DNA of 37,127 bases, from positions 1-37,127 of the forward strand of contig JAKQLP010000113.1 of the NCBI GenBank assembly GCA_029567095.1, written 5' to 3'. Origin of the DNA: a bacterium. GTDB taxonomy: Bacteria > Patescibacteriota > Dojkabacteria > B142 > OLB20. Both the position numbers and the translations under genes were made by a program. The notes beneath the pieces are model-generated. The model did no database searches and was not told the DNA's origin. It saw nothing but the letters and a program-made list of their open reading frames with translations. This document shows positions 23,862 through 31,478 of the stretch, one piece after another (position 1 is the stretch's first letter; every line of letters starts with the position of its first letter).

Positions 23862-26522
23862 TCATTCCGGCCATTTTTCATACATGATCGTAGCTGATTC
23901 CCCTTGGATCTTAGGCATTTCCTGCCAAATTCTTTCTGTGATAAAAGGCACAAAAGGGTGTAATAACTTAAGATAGGTCTTAAGAATGTACACCACACTC
24001 CATTTGGCGCTGGCCATGCTTTTTAATTCATCCTGGGAAGTATTTATGGGGTTTCCCTCTCTATCTCTCGTATACACTCTGGGTTTGATCTGTTCCAGGT
24101 ATAGATCACAAAATTCATGCCAGAACATCTGGTATAGCTCCTCTGCAGCTAAGCCTAATCTAAATTTTGATATCTGCACTCCGATCTTTTTGGAAAGCTC
24201 AATGGTTTTATTGATCTGTTGAATATCTAAGGGATTAAGATCAGGCTTTTGATTGGGATCTAATTCACCTACAATTCCCATCACGAATTTACTGGCATTC
24301 CAAATTTTATTTAAAAATCTTTTATACCCTTCCAGTTTTTCATAACTAACAGGATATCCAGCACCAGCTTTGTTTCCTACCAAATAGAGAAGACGTAAAG
24401 AATCTGCTCCATATTTTTCGATCACACTATCAGGCTCGATCACATTGTTTTTGGATTTGCTCATCTTTTGACCATCTGGAGCTTTGACCAAGCCATGCAG
24501 ATACACATCTTTAAACGGAGCCTTGCCTTCATGATAAATTCCCAGCATTATCATTCTACTTACCCACAGCTCGAGAATATCATAAGCTGTTTCCATGACT
24601 TGAGTTGGGTAGAAAGCCTCCAAAAGACCGTTAGCCTTTAGAGTAGCATAAGGCCATTGCCCCGAACTAAACCAAGTATCAAAGACATCGTTATCCTGGA
24701 TCCAGCCTTCCTGGGGAGAGGTAATACCAACAGCTGCCAATCCTTTGTTTACAGCATCATTAATGTCAACAACTTTTTCTCCGGCAATACTTTGAACTAT
24801 TTGACCATTCTCATCTATAGTTTCTGTTATTTCCCCTTTATACCAAACCGGGATACGATATCCCCACCACAAAGACCTGGACACAGGCCAATCTCTTAGA
24901 TTATTCATCCAGTTAAGGTATTTCTTGGTCATATATCCGGGATGGATCTTTACTTCTCCTTTTTCCACAGCTTTAATGGCGGGCTCTTTCAGCTTTTCAA
25001 CATCCAGAAACCACTGTGAAGACATAATTTGTTCAACCACAGCTTTTGATCTCTCTCCAATCATAATGCTCTGCTCGATCTTTTCGGTTTTGTATACAAG
25101 ATTTCCCAGGTCGGCCTTTACCACCTGTCTACACTGTTCGGTTGCTAAACCCAGATATTTCTGGGGGATGGGTCCAGCCATCTTAGCTTCTTTATCAATT
25201 ATATTAATATACCCCACGGCCTTTGCAGGATTTTGGGCATTCCATTCATTCATAATGACATAGTCATCATAAGCATGGGCAGGAGTGAGCTTAACTGCTC
25301 CGGTTCCAAATTCCTTGTCCACTCTGACTGAGGAAATAATGGGAATAGGCCTATTAACGATCGGTAACAAGACCTGTTTGCCAATAAGCCCAGAATACCT
25401 TGGGTCAGCCGGGTTAACAGTAACTGCAGTATCGCCAAGCATAGTCTCTGCTCTTGTTGTGGCTACACTAATGTAGTCATCTTCTAAAAGATCCAATAAT
25501 TCGATAGCAATTAAACCATTTTTTTCAATCAAGTCTGCATAACCCGGTTTCAGACTCTCATAAACATCCCTTAATTCCTGTACCGAATTAAGATTTCTGC
25601 CAAACACTTTGGTCCATTCAACTTTGATAAAAGCCTCTTCCAGATTCTTGTATATTTCGATGTTCCCTGCTTTCTTGTACACATGATGTACACCCTCTCC
25701 ACTCTTTTCTACTGCAATTAGTAAATCTCCTGTTTTAATATTCCCAAAAAATCTATCTTTTTCTTCAGGATTTAAAGCTCTGGTCTCAATGCTCTTAGTG
25801 CTATCACGCACCATGCTCAGGACCTGCTGGTCGTAGAAAGATAATGCCCAGACCATATTCTTAATCAAAGGGTATTTGATATATACTAATTCGCTTTCTC
25901 TACTGATCCTCTCGGTATCAATATCTGCTAAAGTAGTTTTAGCTTTAGGATCCCAATTAACGATCCTTACACCTTTGTAAACCATCTTATCCTGGAACAT
26001 CTTTATAAATGTCCCTAATATGGTATCGACTATTCTTGGATCCAAGGTAAAGACATTTCTATCATAATCACTTGATAAACCTATCCTCTGTTCATCAGCC
26101 ATAATACGAGGCATGATATTTATAAAGTGGTCATAGGCTTTTTTATAGAATTCATCTCTACCCATTTCTAACTTGCCCTTACCCTCTTTTTCAATGAAGA
26201 TCTTCTCAACCACTACTTCACCTTGAATCCCAGCGTGATCTTTTCCTGGCTGACCTAATACTTTTTTCCCTAACATCCTATTAAAACGCAGCATCACATC
26301 CTGATAAGCATATCCTGATACATTACCAATATGAGGCCTCATATAGGCATTGGGAGGGGGGTTAATGATGCAGAAAGTTTCCCTTTCATCCTGTTTCACT
26401 TCCTCTTCACTGAGTAAGCCTCTTTGGGCATGGTATTCCGGCTTGAAAAGTTTTCCATCTAGCCAGTATTTTAAAATTCCTGGCTCTTCCTGCACAGGAT
26501 CGTATGCTCCTTTAGTTAACAT
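23862..26522 (-). CDS. valS: Valyl-tRNA synthetase with inserted ASCH-like domain
   Basis: This 886-residue class I synthetase charges tRNA-Val. The signatures are PHIGN (residues 63-67) and KMSKS (about residue 685). The editing-domain motifs VATTRAETMLGDTAV and GTGAVKLTPAH show CP1 proofreading. The CP1 domain is interrupted at about residue 222-347 by an ASCH-like module. The C-terminal coiled coil usual for ValS is missing: the protein ends right after the anticodon-binding domain. Without the insert it would have about 760 residues. Expression is probably controlled by the T-box leader at 26543-26727. No other gene shares the transcript. Confidence 0.95.
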   Translation of the reverse strand: MLTKGAYDPVQEEPGILKYWLDGKLFKPEYHAQRGLLSEEEVKQDERETFCIINPPPNAYMRPHIGNVSGYAYQDVMLRFNRMLGKKVLGQPGKDHAGIQGEVVVEKIFIEKEGKGKLEMGRDEFYKKAYDHFINIMPRIMADEQRIGLSSDYDRNVFTLDPRIVDTILGTFIKMFQDKMVYKGVRIVNWDPKAKTTLADIDTERISRESELVYIKYPLIKNMVWALSFYDQQVLSMVRDSTKSIETRALNPEEKDRFFGNIKTGDLLIAVEKSGEGVHHVYKKAGNIEIYKNLEEAFIKVEWTKVFGRNLNSVQELRDVYESLKPGYADLIEKNGLIAIELLDLLEDDYISVATTRAETMLGDTAVTVNPADPRYSGLIGKQVLLPIVNRPIPIISSVRVDKEFGTGAVKLTPAHAYDDYVIMNEWNAQNPAKAVGYINIIDKEAKMAGPIPQKYLGLATEQCRQVVKADLGNLVYKTEKIEQSIMIGERSKAVVEQIMSSQWFLDVEKLKEPAIKAVEKGEVKIHPGYMTKKYLNWMNNLRDWPVSRSLWWGYRIPVWYKGEITETIDENGQIVQSIAGEKVVDINDAVNKGLAAVGITSPQEGWIQDNDVFDTWFSSGQWPYATLKANGLLEAFYPTQVMETAYDILELWVSRMIMLGIYHEGKAPFKDVYLHGLVKAPDGQKMSKSKNNVIEPDSVIEKYGADSLRLLYLVGNKAGAGYPVSYEKLEGYKRFLNKIWNASKFVMGIVGELDPNQKPDLNPLDIQQINKTIELSKKIGVQISKFRLGLAAEELYQMFWHEFCDLYLEQIKPRVYTRDREGNPINTSQDELKSMASAKWSVVYILKTYLKLLHPFVPFITERIWQEMPKIQGESATIMYEKWPE
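25482..25859 (-). other. ASCH-like domain inserted in the ValS editing domain
   Basis: Residues 222-347 interrupt the ValS sequence between KYPL and YISVATTRAET, which are adjacent in normal ValS. The insert has the ASCH signature. STKSIETR (K243, E246, R248) corresponds to GxKxxExR; the first glycine is replaced. NIKTGDLLIAV corresponds to the IxxGDxI strand. YKNLEEAF, a SVQELRDVYESL helix and NGLIAIEL close the barrel. ASCH domains are PUA-like folds linked to RNA binding; what it does in ValS is unknown. Confidence 0.75.
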
Positions 26523-26535
26523 GGTGTAAAAGTAT

Positions 26536-26586
26536 AAAAAAAAGAACCTGTTCTTAGAATATATATTATCTAAGAATAGAGGTTCT
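26536..26586 (-). terminator. T-box-controlled intrinsic terminator
   Basis: On the minus strand, AGAACCT...TTCTTAGA (from 26586) pairs with TCTAAGAA...AGGTTCT (to 26543) and runs into eight T (26536-26543). Its 5' arm includes the 3' arm of the antiterminator (26577-26586), so only one of the two structures can form. It ends 13 bases before the valS start. Confidence 0.92.
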
Positions 26587-26727
26587 CAAAATGAAAACGG
26601 TACCACTCTATTTCTCTGCTGCGACAGAGCACTCATTACAGCTATTCGGGCTTACCCGGCAGGTTCTAATATCAAATACGATCTCTTCCTGCCCTGTTTT
26701 AATTCTGGCGACGTTATCCAGACAGGT
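26543..26727 (-). promoter_or_regulatory. T-box riboswitch leader of valS
   Basis: The leader has a complete transcriptional T-box. The antiterminator is TAGAG (26606-26610), a 7-base bulge TGGTACC (26599-26605), GTTTT (26594-26598), a loop, AGAAC (26582-26586) and CTCTA (26577-26581). The bulge TGGT would pair with the ACCA end of uncharged tRNA-Val. Upstream are four hairpins: CCTGT/ACAGG with inner CTGG/CCAG (26693-26726), GCAGG/CCTGC (26659-26692), GGG/CCC (26648-26657) and CTCTG/CAGAG (26614-26629). Stem I would be unusually short. A GTC valine codon lies in its apical loop (26710-26712), the best specifier candidate; a GTA in the second hairpin is an alternative. Uncharged tRNA-Val should turn valS on. 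Confidence 0.88.
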
Positions 26728-26733
26728 TCCTTA

Positions 26734-26742
26734 ATTATATCA
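26734..26742 (-). promoter_or_regulatory. Extended -10 promoter of the valS leader, overlapping the apgM stop
   Basis: The minus strand reads TG-A-TATAAT. The TGA (26740-26742) is the stop codon of apgM and supplies the TGn of the extended -10; TATAAT is at 26734-26739. Initiation near 26727 gives a leader of about 205 bases. The -35 is weak. Confidence 0.7.
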
Positions 26743-27960
26743 AGCTCCAAACAATTCAGCCAGCCCCATCATATCTAATATCAAGGGCATTAAATGTGCT
26801 CCTCTGATATGACCTAGCCTGCCTCTGGCGCATTCCCTTTCATTGAAATGCTCAACATCATCATCTCTGATACCATATCCGGACATAACAACGGGCACAT
26901 CATCAGCGCTATGGGCTTTTAAAGCACAAGGGGTGGAATGATCGGCTGTAATTACAATTAAGGCATCCTTCAAATCCAGTAAAGGCGCAATCGCTTTATC
27001 AATTTTCTCGATATATTCTTTCTTACCCTCATAATCCCCATCTTCACCCAAAGAGTCTGCGCCTTTGAAATGAACAAAGAAAAAATTGTATTTATCATAT
27101 TGTTTTAAGATCATTTCTACTTTTTTGGTCAGATCAGAATCCGGCTTACCGGTTGCTCCTTCAACATTTGGGGTGTCCATCCCCACCATTCTGCCAATAC
27201 CTTTATACAAACCCCCACCCGCGATACAAACTGCATCTAAATTGTATTTTTCCTTAAAGCTTAACAGGTTGGGCGTAATTCCTGCTCCCCTAACCAGGAT
27301 ATAGTTGGCAAGAGGAAGTCCCTTCTTTTCTCTTTCCAAATTCAAGGGTAATTTAGACATAACTTTATGAGCTTTGTCTAAAAATTTTTCGAGCACAGCT
27401 GCGGTGAACATTGCCTCTTTGCTATCATCTTTGGCATGTGGAGTATGGATCTTTACATTTTCTTTGTGGGGATCGCTGTCAATAATATTTGGTGACAAGC
27501 CCTGCCCTCGCATGATAAAGCCAAGCCTATGGCCTACGCCCTTTTTAAGAATAAATTCTACCCCGTCAATTTTTGTACCGTTCAAAGCCTCTACGATCTC
27601 CTGAGTGCTTTCGATCCTGCCTGCTCTTCTATCGATCACAACAAGATCCTTATCAACCGTACCTACATTTGCTCTGAAGCAAATATCTCCCTTTTTCATT
27701 TCCATACCTATTCCTGCAGTCTCAAATGGCCCTCTGCCGTTATAGTAAACATGGGGATCATACCCGAATAACGCTAAATGAGCAGTATCACTTCCCGGTC
27801 TTACACCAATATCTACAGTATTCATAGCGCCTGATATCCCTCTTTGGGCTAATTTATCAAGGTTGGGAGTTTCTGCTGCTTGTAAGGGAGTCCTATTACC
27901 CAGTGCCTCAATTGGTCTATCACCTAGTCCATCACAAATAATTAAGATTGCTTTTTTCAT
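26740..27960 (-). CDS. apgM: 2,3-bisphosphoglycerate-independent phosphoglycerate mutase, archaeal type
   Basis: This 406-residue enzyme of the alkaline phosphatase superfamily interconverts 3- and 2-phosphoglycerate in glycolysis. The metal-binding start is ILIICDGLGDRP (D10). The likely phospho-serine lies in RPGSDTAHL (S57), and the C-terminal metal motif is ITADHSTPC. Length and motifs fit the archaeal-type (ApgM) group rather than GpmI (about 510 residues); this form also occurs in many CPR bacteria. TATAAT upstream (27983-27988), with TGGAAA 17 bases further, gives a promoter about 22 bases before the ATG. The stop codon is part of the next promoter. Confidence 0.95.
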   Translation of the reverse strand: MKKAILIICDGLGDRPIEALGNRTPLQAAETPNLDKLAQRGISGAMNTVDIGVRPGSDTAHLALFGYDPHVYYNGRGPFETAGIGMEMKKGDICFRANVGTVDKDLVVIDRRAGRIESTQEIVEALNGTKIDGVEFILKKGVGHRLGFIMRGQGLSPNIIDSDPHKENVKIHTPHAKDDSKEAMFTAAVLEKFLDKAHKVMSKLPLNLEREKKGLPLANYILVRGAGITPNLLSFKEKYNLDAVCIAGGGLYKGIGRMVGMDTPNVEGATGKPDSDLTKKVEMILKQYDKYNFFFVHFKGADSLGEDGDYEGKKEYIEKIDKAIAPLLDLKDALIVITADHSTPCALKAHSADDVPVVMSGYGIRDDDVEHFNERECARGRLGHIRGAHLMPLILDMMGLAELFGA

Positions 27961-27982
27961 ATTTAAACATTAATGAGGCTCA

Positions 27983-28011
27983 ATTATATTCACATTCCCC
28001 ATATATTTCCA
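27983..28011 (-). promoter_or_regulatory. Promoter of apgM
   Basis: On the minus strand TGGAAA (28006-28011), a 17-base spacer and TATAAT (27983-27988) precede the apgM ATG, with an expected leader of about 17 bases. Confidence 0.55.
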
Positions 28012-28051
28012 CAATTAACAAAAAATTAATTAAATACTGTTAAAACTCAAT

Positions 28052-28750
28052 ATGCTAGTATCAATGTTCAATACTGCTCTAGATCTAATTTTTCCTATTA
28101 CCTGCTATTTCTGTCATAGACCAGGGAAAGATCTTTGTTCTAACTGTGAAAGTAAATATTTTAAGCCTTTTACTAAAACCAAATGTCATGTCTGCCATGG
28201 CATTCTAAGGATACCCGGAGTTTACATACATAGACTCTGTGTTAGGAATTCAGCTCTTGATGGGCTATTTGCCACATATGTACTTAACGAGCACCTAAAA
28301 AGGTATATCGGACAAATTAAATATGGCTTTTATCTTAAAATGATCGATCCTTTAAAATTAAAAGTCAGGCAAACATTATCCAATAGAGCATTTTCATATG
28401 ATCTAATAACATATGTGCCCTTATTCTCTCAAAGACAAAGATGGAGAGACTTTAATCAGGCACAACATTTGGCACAAGTTGTCGATTTTAGAGCCCTTCC
28501 ACTTTTAAAAAAATTTCACTCTACTAAGTCCCAGGGCTTTCTAAACAGGAATATGCGCAAAATAAATGTTAATAATTGCTTCAGGGTTATTAATAGAAAC
28601 GCTGTTAAGGATAAGGTAATTTTAATTTGTGACGATGTATATACTACAGGCTCCACTCTTAATGCCTGCGCCAGGGTCTTGAAAGAAGCAGGTGCCATAA
28701 AAGTTTATGGATATGTTTTAGCCATAGACGAGCTTGCAGCTGATGCCTGA
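28052..28750 (+). CDS. ComF-family phosphoribosyltransferase-like protein
   Basis: This 232-residue protein starts with a double zinc-ribbon: CYFCHRPG, LCSNC and CHVCHG (about 18-52). A phosphoribosyltransferase fold follows. The PRPP-binding loop is VILICDDVYTTGSTLNAC (about 190-207), and PLFSQRQRWRDFNQAQHLA is the family's conserved segment. ComF proteins assist uptake and processing of DNA during natural transformation, possibly with helicases; the phosphoribosyl activity is unproven. It could act with the pilus proteins at 16566-18035. An ATG four codons in (28064) is an alternative start. Confidence 0.92.
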   Translation: MLVSMFNTALDLIFPITCYFCHRPGKDLCSNCESKYFKPFTKTKCHVCHGILRIPGVYIHRLCVRNSALDGLFATYVLNEHLKRYIGQIKYGFYLKMIDPLKLKVRQTLSNRAFSYDLITYVPLFSQRQRWRDFNQAQHLAQVVDFRALPLLKKFHSTKSQGFLNRNMRKINVNNCFRVINRNAVKDKVILICDDVYTTGSTLNACARVLKEAGAIKVYGYVLAIDELAADA

Positions 28751-28802
28751 TTGCCCAGGAGTCAAAAAGCCTGTATCCTATAGATATATTAAAAACACTG
28801 TT

Positions 28803-29783
28803 ATGAATGACCGCTACTACATGGATATTAAAAAGTTTCCGCAACAGTTTAAAAAGGGGGCGGAACTTGCTAAAGATATTAAGGTTGAGGGCGAATTTAA
28901 AAGAATAATCTTATGCGGCATGGGAGGCAGCTCCTTTTATGCTCATATCCTTAATGATCTGTTTGCCAAGGATGCGCAGATTCCTTATCAAATTGAGACT
29001 GTAAAAACCTACGATCTGCCTGATAACGCTGATTCCTCATGTTTGTTTATTCTCTCTTCGGTTTCAGGAAATACAGAAGAGGTGCTCTCCTGTTATGACA
29101 AGGTTGATAGCAGGGGGTATAAATATTTTGTGGTCACAGCTGGCGGCGAATTATTAGAAAGAGCCAAACAAAGGAATGCTCCTACTGTAGTAGTCCCCCT
29201 GGAAACCCAACCCAGACTTCTCACGGGCTACCTTATGGTTGGAGTTTTAAAAGTCCTAACCAACTCTGGTCTGATTCCGGATAAATTCCCTGAGTTGGCC
29301 CCCATCTTTGATCAGCTCGATAGTTTACTTGATGAAGAATATGCTAAAAAAATAGCAAAAGATCTTTATGAAAAAGTACCTCTCATAATTGGATGTGACA
29401 ATATTCCTTCTGCTGCCATGTTCACCAAGATCAAATTCAATGAGAACTCAAAAATGCAAAGTTACTGGAATGTTTTCCCGGAGGTGAATCATAACGAAAT
29501 GGTTGGTTATACAAACTTGATCATGCCCGCCTATTTCCTGATCTTAAAAAGTAAATTTACCCACCCCAGGATCCACAAGAGAATAGAGATCTTTAAAAAT
29601 TTAATGAAAGATAAAGGTGCTGGTGTTGAAGTGATCGAATTAAAAGGAGAAAGCTTTTTTGCTGAATTAATGTATATGCATTATCTGGCTGACCATATTT
29701 CCTACTACCTAGCCGATGAATACAAGGTGGATCCAGAACCTGTGGAAATGGTTGAAGAATTTAAAAAGCTATTAAACCAATAA
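28803..29783 (+). CDS. Bifunctional phosphoglucose/phosphomannose isomerase-type SIS protein
   Basis: This 326-residue protein has two SIS (sugar isomerase) domains. The first shows CGMGGSSFYAHILNDL and LSSVSGNTEEVLSCY, the sugar-phosphate-binding loops. The second is C-terminal and contains NENSKMQSYWNVFPEVNHNEMVG, with the glutamate and histidine conserved in archaeal-type PGI/PMI. It should convert fructose-6-phosphate into glucose-6-phosphate or mannose-6-phosphate. The frame could start at 28734 and overlap comF. The ATG at 28803 (MNDRYYMDIKKF) fits the family N-terminus (MxDxYxxxIKxFP) and is chosen. Confidence 0.9.
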   Translation: MNDRYYMDIKKFPQQFKKGAELAKDIKVEGEFKRIILCGMGGSSFYAHILNDLFAKDAQIPYQIETVKTYDLPDNADSSCLFILSSVSGNTEEVLSCYDKVDSRGYKYFVVTAGGELLERAKQRNAPTVVVPLETQPRLLTGYLMVGVLKVLTNSGLIPDKFPELAPIFDQLDSLLDEEYAKKIAKDLYEKVPLIIGCDNIPSAAMFTKIKFNENSKMQSYWNVFPEVNHNEMVGYTNLIMPAYFLILKSKFTHPRIHKRIEIFKNLMKDKGAGVEVIELKGESFFAELMYMHYLADHISYYLADEYKVDPEPVEMVEEFKKLLNQ

Positions 29784-29788
29784 TTGCC

Positions 29789-30355
29789 TTATTCAATACA
29801 GCAATCTATTGCTTTTTTAACAAGATCCCCCAATTTACCAAAAAGTCCGGTCTTTTGAGGTGTTTCTTTAGACTTTGGAGCAGTCTCTTTAACCTTGTCA
29901 TGTTTATTCAAAGCCTCATCCGGGATCTTTTTTACATCCTTTACATCGATCAGGTCTAAATTTAAGCCCCAGAATAAGGAGTAGAGGTCGTAAGAATTGC
30001 TAAATATTTCTTGTGCTTCTTCTTTCCTGCCCATGGATTGGAGTTTGGTTCCGTATTCCATAACTCTCATACTAGCCGCTAATAAATGCTTGGAGATACA
30101 CCATACTTCACCCTCATAATCTTTGATTATTCTTTTCAGCAGATTTTTACGCATTTCCCTAACCTGCATCAATAGCTCATAATACTTATTATCCCCTGTT
30201 TTAGCTCCAGTGAAGAAGAAATGCTCCTCCATGCTAACTAGGTTCATAATAGCTATAGAAAGATCCTCATCCGATGATAAATCCATCTTATCCTGCTTCT
30301 TCATGGATAGAGTCTTTTGAATGAATTGATCGATCTTGTCTTGTTTATCTGCCAT
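29789..30355 (-). CDS. Cytoplasmic protein of unknown function
   Basis: This 188-residue helical, highly charged protein has a central region with EEHFFFTGAKTGDNKYYELLMQVREMRKNLL, suggesting a four-helix bundle. EGEVWCISKHLLAASMRVMEYG follows. A Lys/Pro-rich linker and a short amphipathic C-terminal helix with two cysteines (LVKKAIDCCIE) might contact the membrane. I cannot name the family. It follows the redox membrane protein gene after one base, so a joint role is probable. Confidence 0.75.
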   Translation of the reverse strand: MADKQDKIDQFIQKTLSMKKQDKMDLSSDEDLSIAIMNLVSMEEHFFFTGAKTGDNKYYELLMQVREMRKNLLKRIIKDYEGEVWCISKHLLAASMRVMEYGTKLQSMGRKEEAQEIFSNSYDLYSLFWGLNLDLIDVKDVKKIPDEALNKHDKVKETAPKSKETPQKTGLFGKLGDLVKKAIDCCIE

Positions 30356-30356
30356 T

Positions 30357-31367
30357 TTAATAAACTAAAAAGTAGAAGATTAAAGTAAGTAAGATTAAGA
30401 CTGTAATAGGAAATACCACCTTTTGGAATGGGAACATTACAGAGCCTTTATTCTTTTTAACTAGTATATTTGAACTAATTATACCTGTAATAAAGCCAAT
30501 TGTTCCTAAAATTATCCCTAATAAAACCTTATCCATACCCCAGAACTTAGAATAGGGATCGCCAATTACGCCACTCGAAGCAAATGGGATTATTACTAAA
30601 CCGTACATTAACAAATACACAACCAGTTTATGATATTTGAAATTCCACTTTTTCTTCTTTAGCCAATCAATGGTCCATAGCGATGTTGAAAGAAGCAATC
30701 CCCCGATCCATACTCCGGCGATCAGATCATCTATACCTAAATATTCTGCAAAGCCAAGACCGGCCCCTACTGCCACTGTACAAACAGGACAAAAGGCCTG
30801 GCTTTTTACTAATACACTAAAAGGGAATAGCAAGCTTACTGCGATTATTATCGACATTTCCCTAACCTTCTTCCCGCCCAGCTTATACCCCAAAGCAACT
30901 AAGCCTATCATTCCTCCTGTCATTATTGCTATAAATATTAGGGTGTTGCGCTTAGCTTCCTCAACTGGAACTCCGGTTATAACAGGGGCCAAGGTCGGCT
31001 CAACTCCAGTTGGTATTGAATCAATTGCCCCTAATACATCACCTGTTTCATTAATATTATTGATTAAACTCTCAATGCCTTCCTTCCCAAATACACACTT
31101 ATCATCTACTACTAACACAGGTAGCTCGGCCTGCTCCTGAATATAGCCACATCTTTCAAGCTGTCTCTCCATGACATTACTTCCCTCGCTGACATCTATT
31201 AGTCTTACTTTTATGGAGCTATTGCCCCCGGCTGCTAATAATTGTTCTTCATATTGAAGGCAATTTTCACACGTGGCATCATAAAAGAGATATCCCTTGA
31301 ATCTGATCCCTAGAACGAGAGTTGAAAGCAATAGGGGTGCAAGTAGCAAGAAGAAGAACTTTTTCAT
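30357..31367 (-). CDS. Membrane protein with thioredoxin-like domain and membrane CxxC
   Basis: This 336-residue protein has a signal-like N-terminus (about 3-20) and an extracytoplasmic thioredoxin-like domain (about 22-110). The domain has CENC (C33 and C36) after the first strand and an LPVLVVDDKCVFG segment (cis-proline-like LP). A Pro/Thr linker leads to about six membrane helices (141-335). The third pair has AFCPVCTVAVG (C193 and C196), a CxxC near the membrane face. Two CxxC sites joined to a membrane unit suggest a DsbD/VKOR-like thiol-disulfide relay across the membrane; this is inference. A TATGAT box precedes the gene. Confidence 0.75.
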   Translation of the reverse strand: MKKFFFLLLAPLLLSTLVLGIRFKGYLFYDATCENCLQYEEQLLAAGGNSSIKVRLIDVSEGSNVMERQLERCGYIQEQAELPVLVVDDKCVFGKEGIESLINNINETGDVLGAIDSIPTGVEPTLAPVITGVPVEEAKRNTLIFIAIMTGGMIGLVALGYKLGGKKVREMSIIIAVSLLFPFSVLVKSQAFCPVCTVAVGAGLGFAEYLGIDDLIAGVWIGGLLLSTSLWTIDWLKKKKWNFKYHKLVVYLLMYGLVIIPFASSGVIGDPYSKFWGMDKVLLGIILGTIGFITGIISSNILVKKNKGSVMFPFQKVVFPITVLILLTLIFYFLVY

Positions 31368-31454
31368 AAATTATTGTGAAATTAATACCCAATTCTATCA
31401 TACCTGACAGTTTAATTTTTCTACGATAAAATTTTCGGTCAGGATTAGTTTTGG

Positions 31455-31463
31455 TGATATAAT
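31455..31463 (+). promoter_or_regulatory. Extended -10 promoter of the rodZ-like/lexA-like operon
   Basis: TG-A-TATAAT at 31455-31463 is a full extended -10, 15 bases before the ATG at 31479; the -35 is weak. Confidence 0.65.
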
Positions 31464-31478
31464 ATCCTCTATCCACAT

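Noticed and set aside
31403-31443. Inverted repeat CCTGAC/GTCAGG between the divergent redox and rodZ-like genes
   Set aside because: Six-base arms with a 29-base spacer are easily found by chance; there is no known regulator to match, so it was not listed as an operator.
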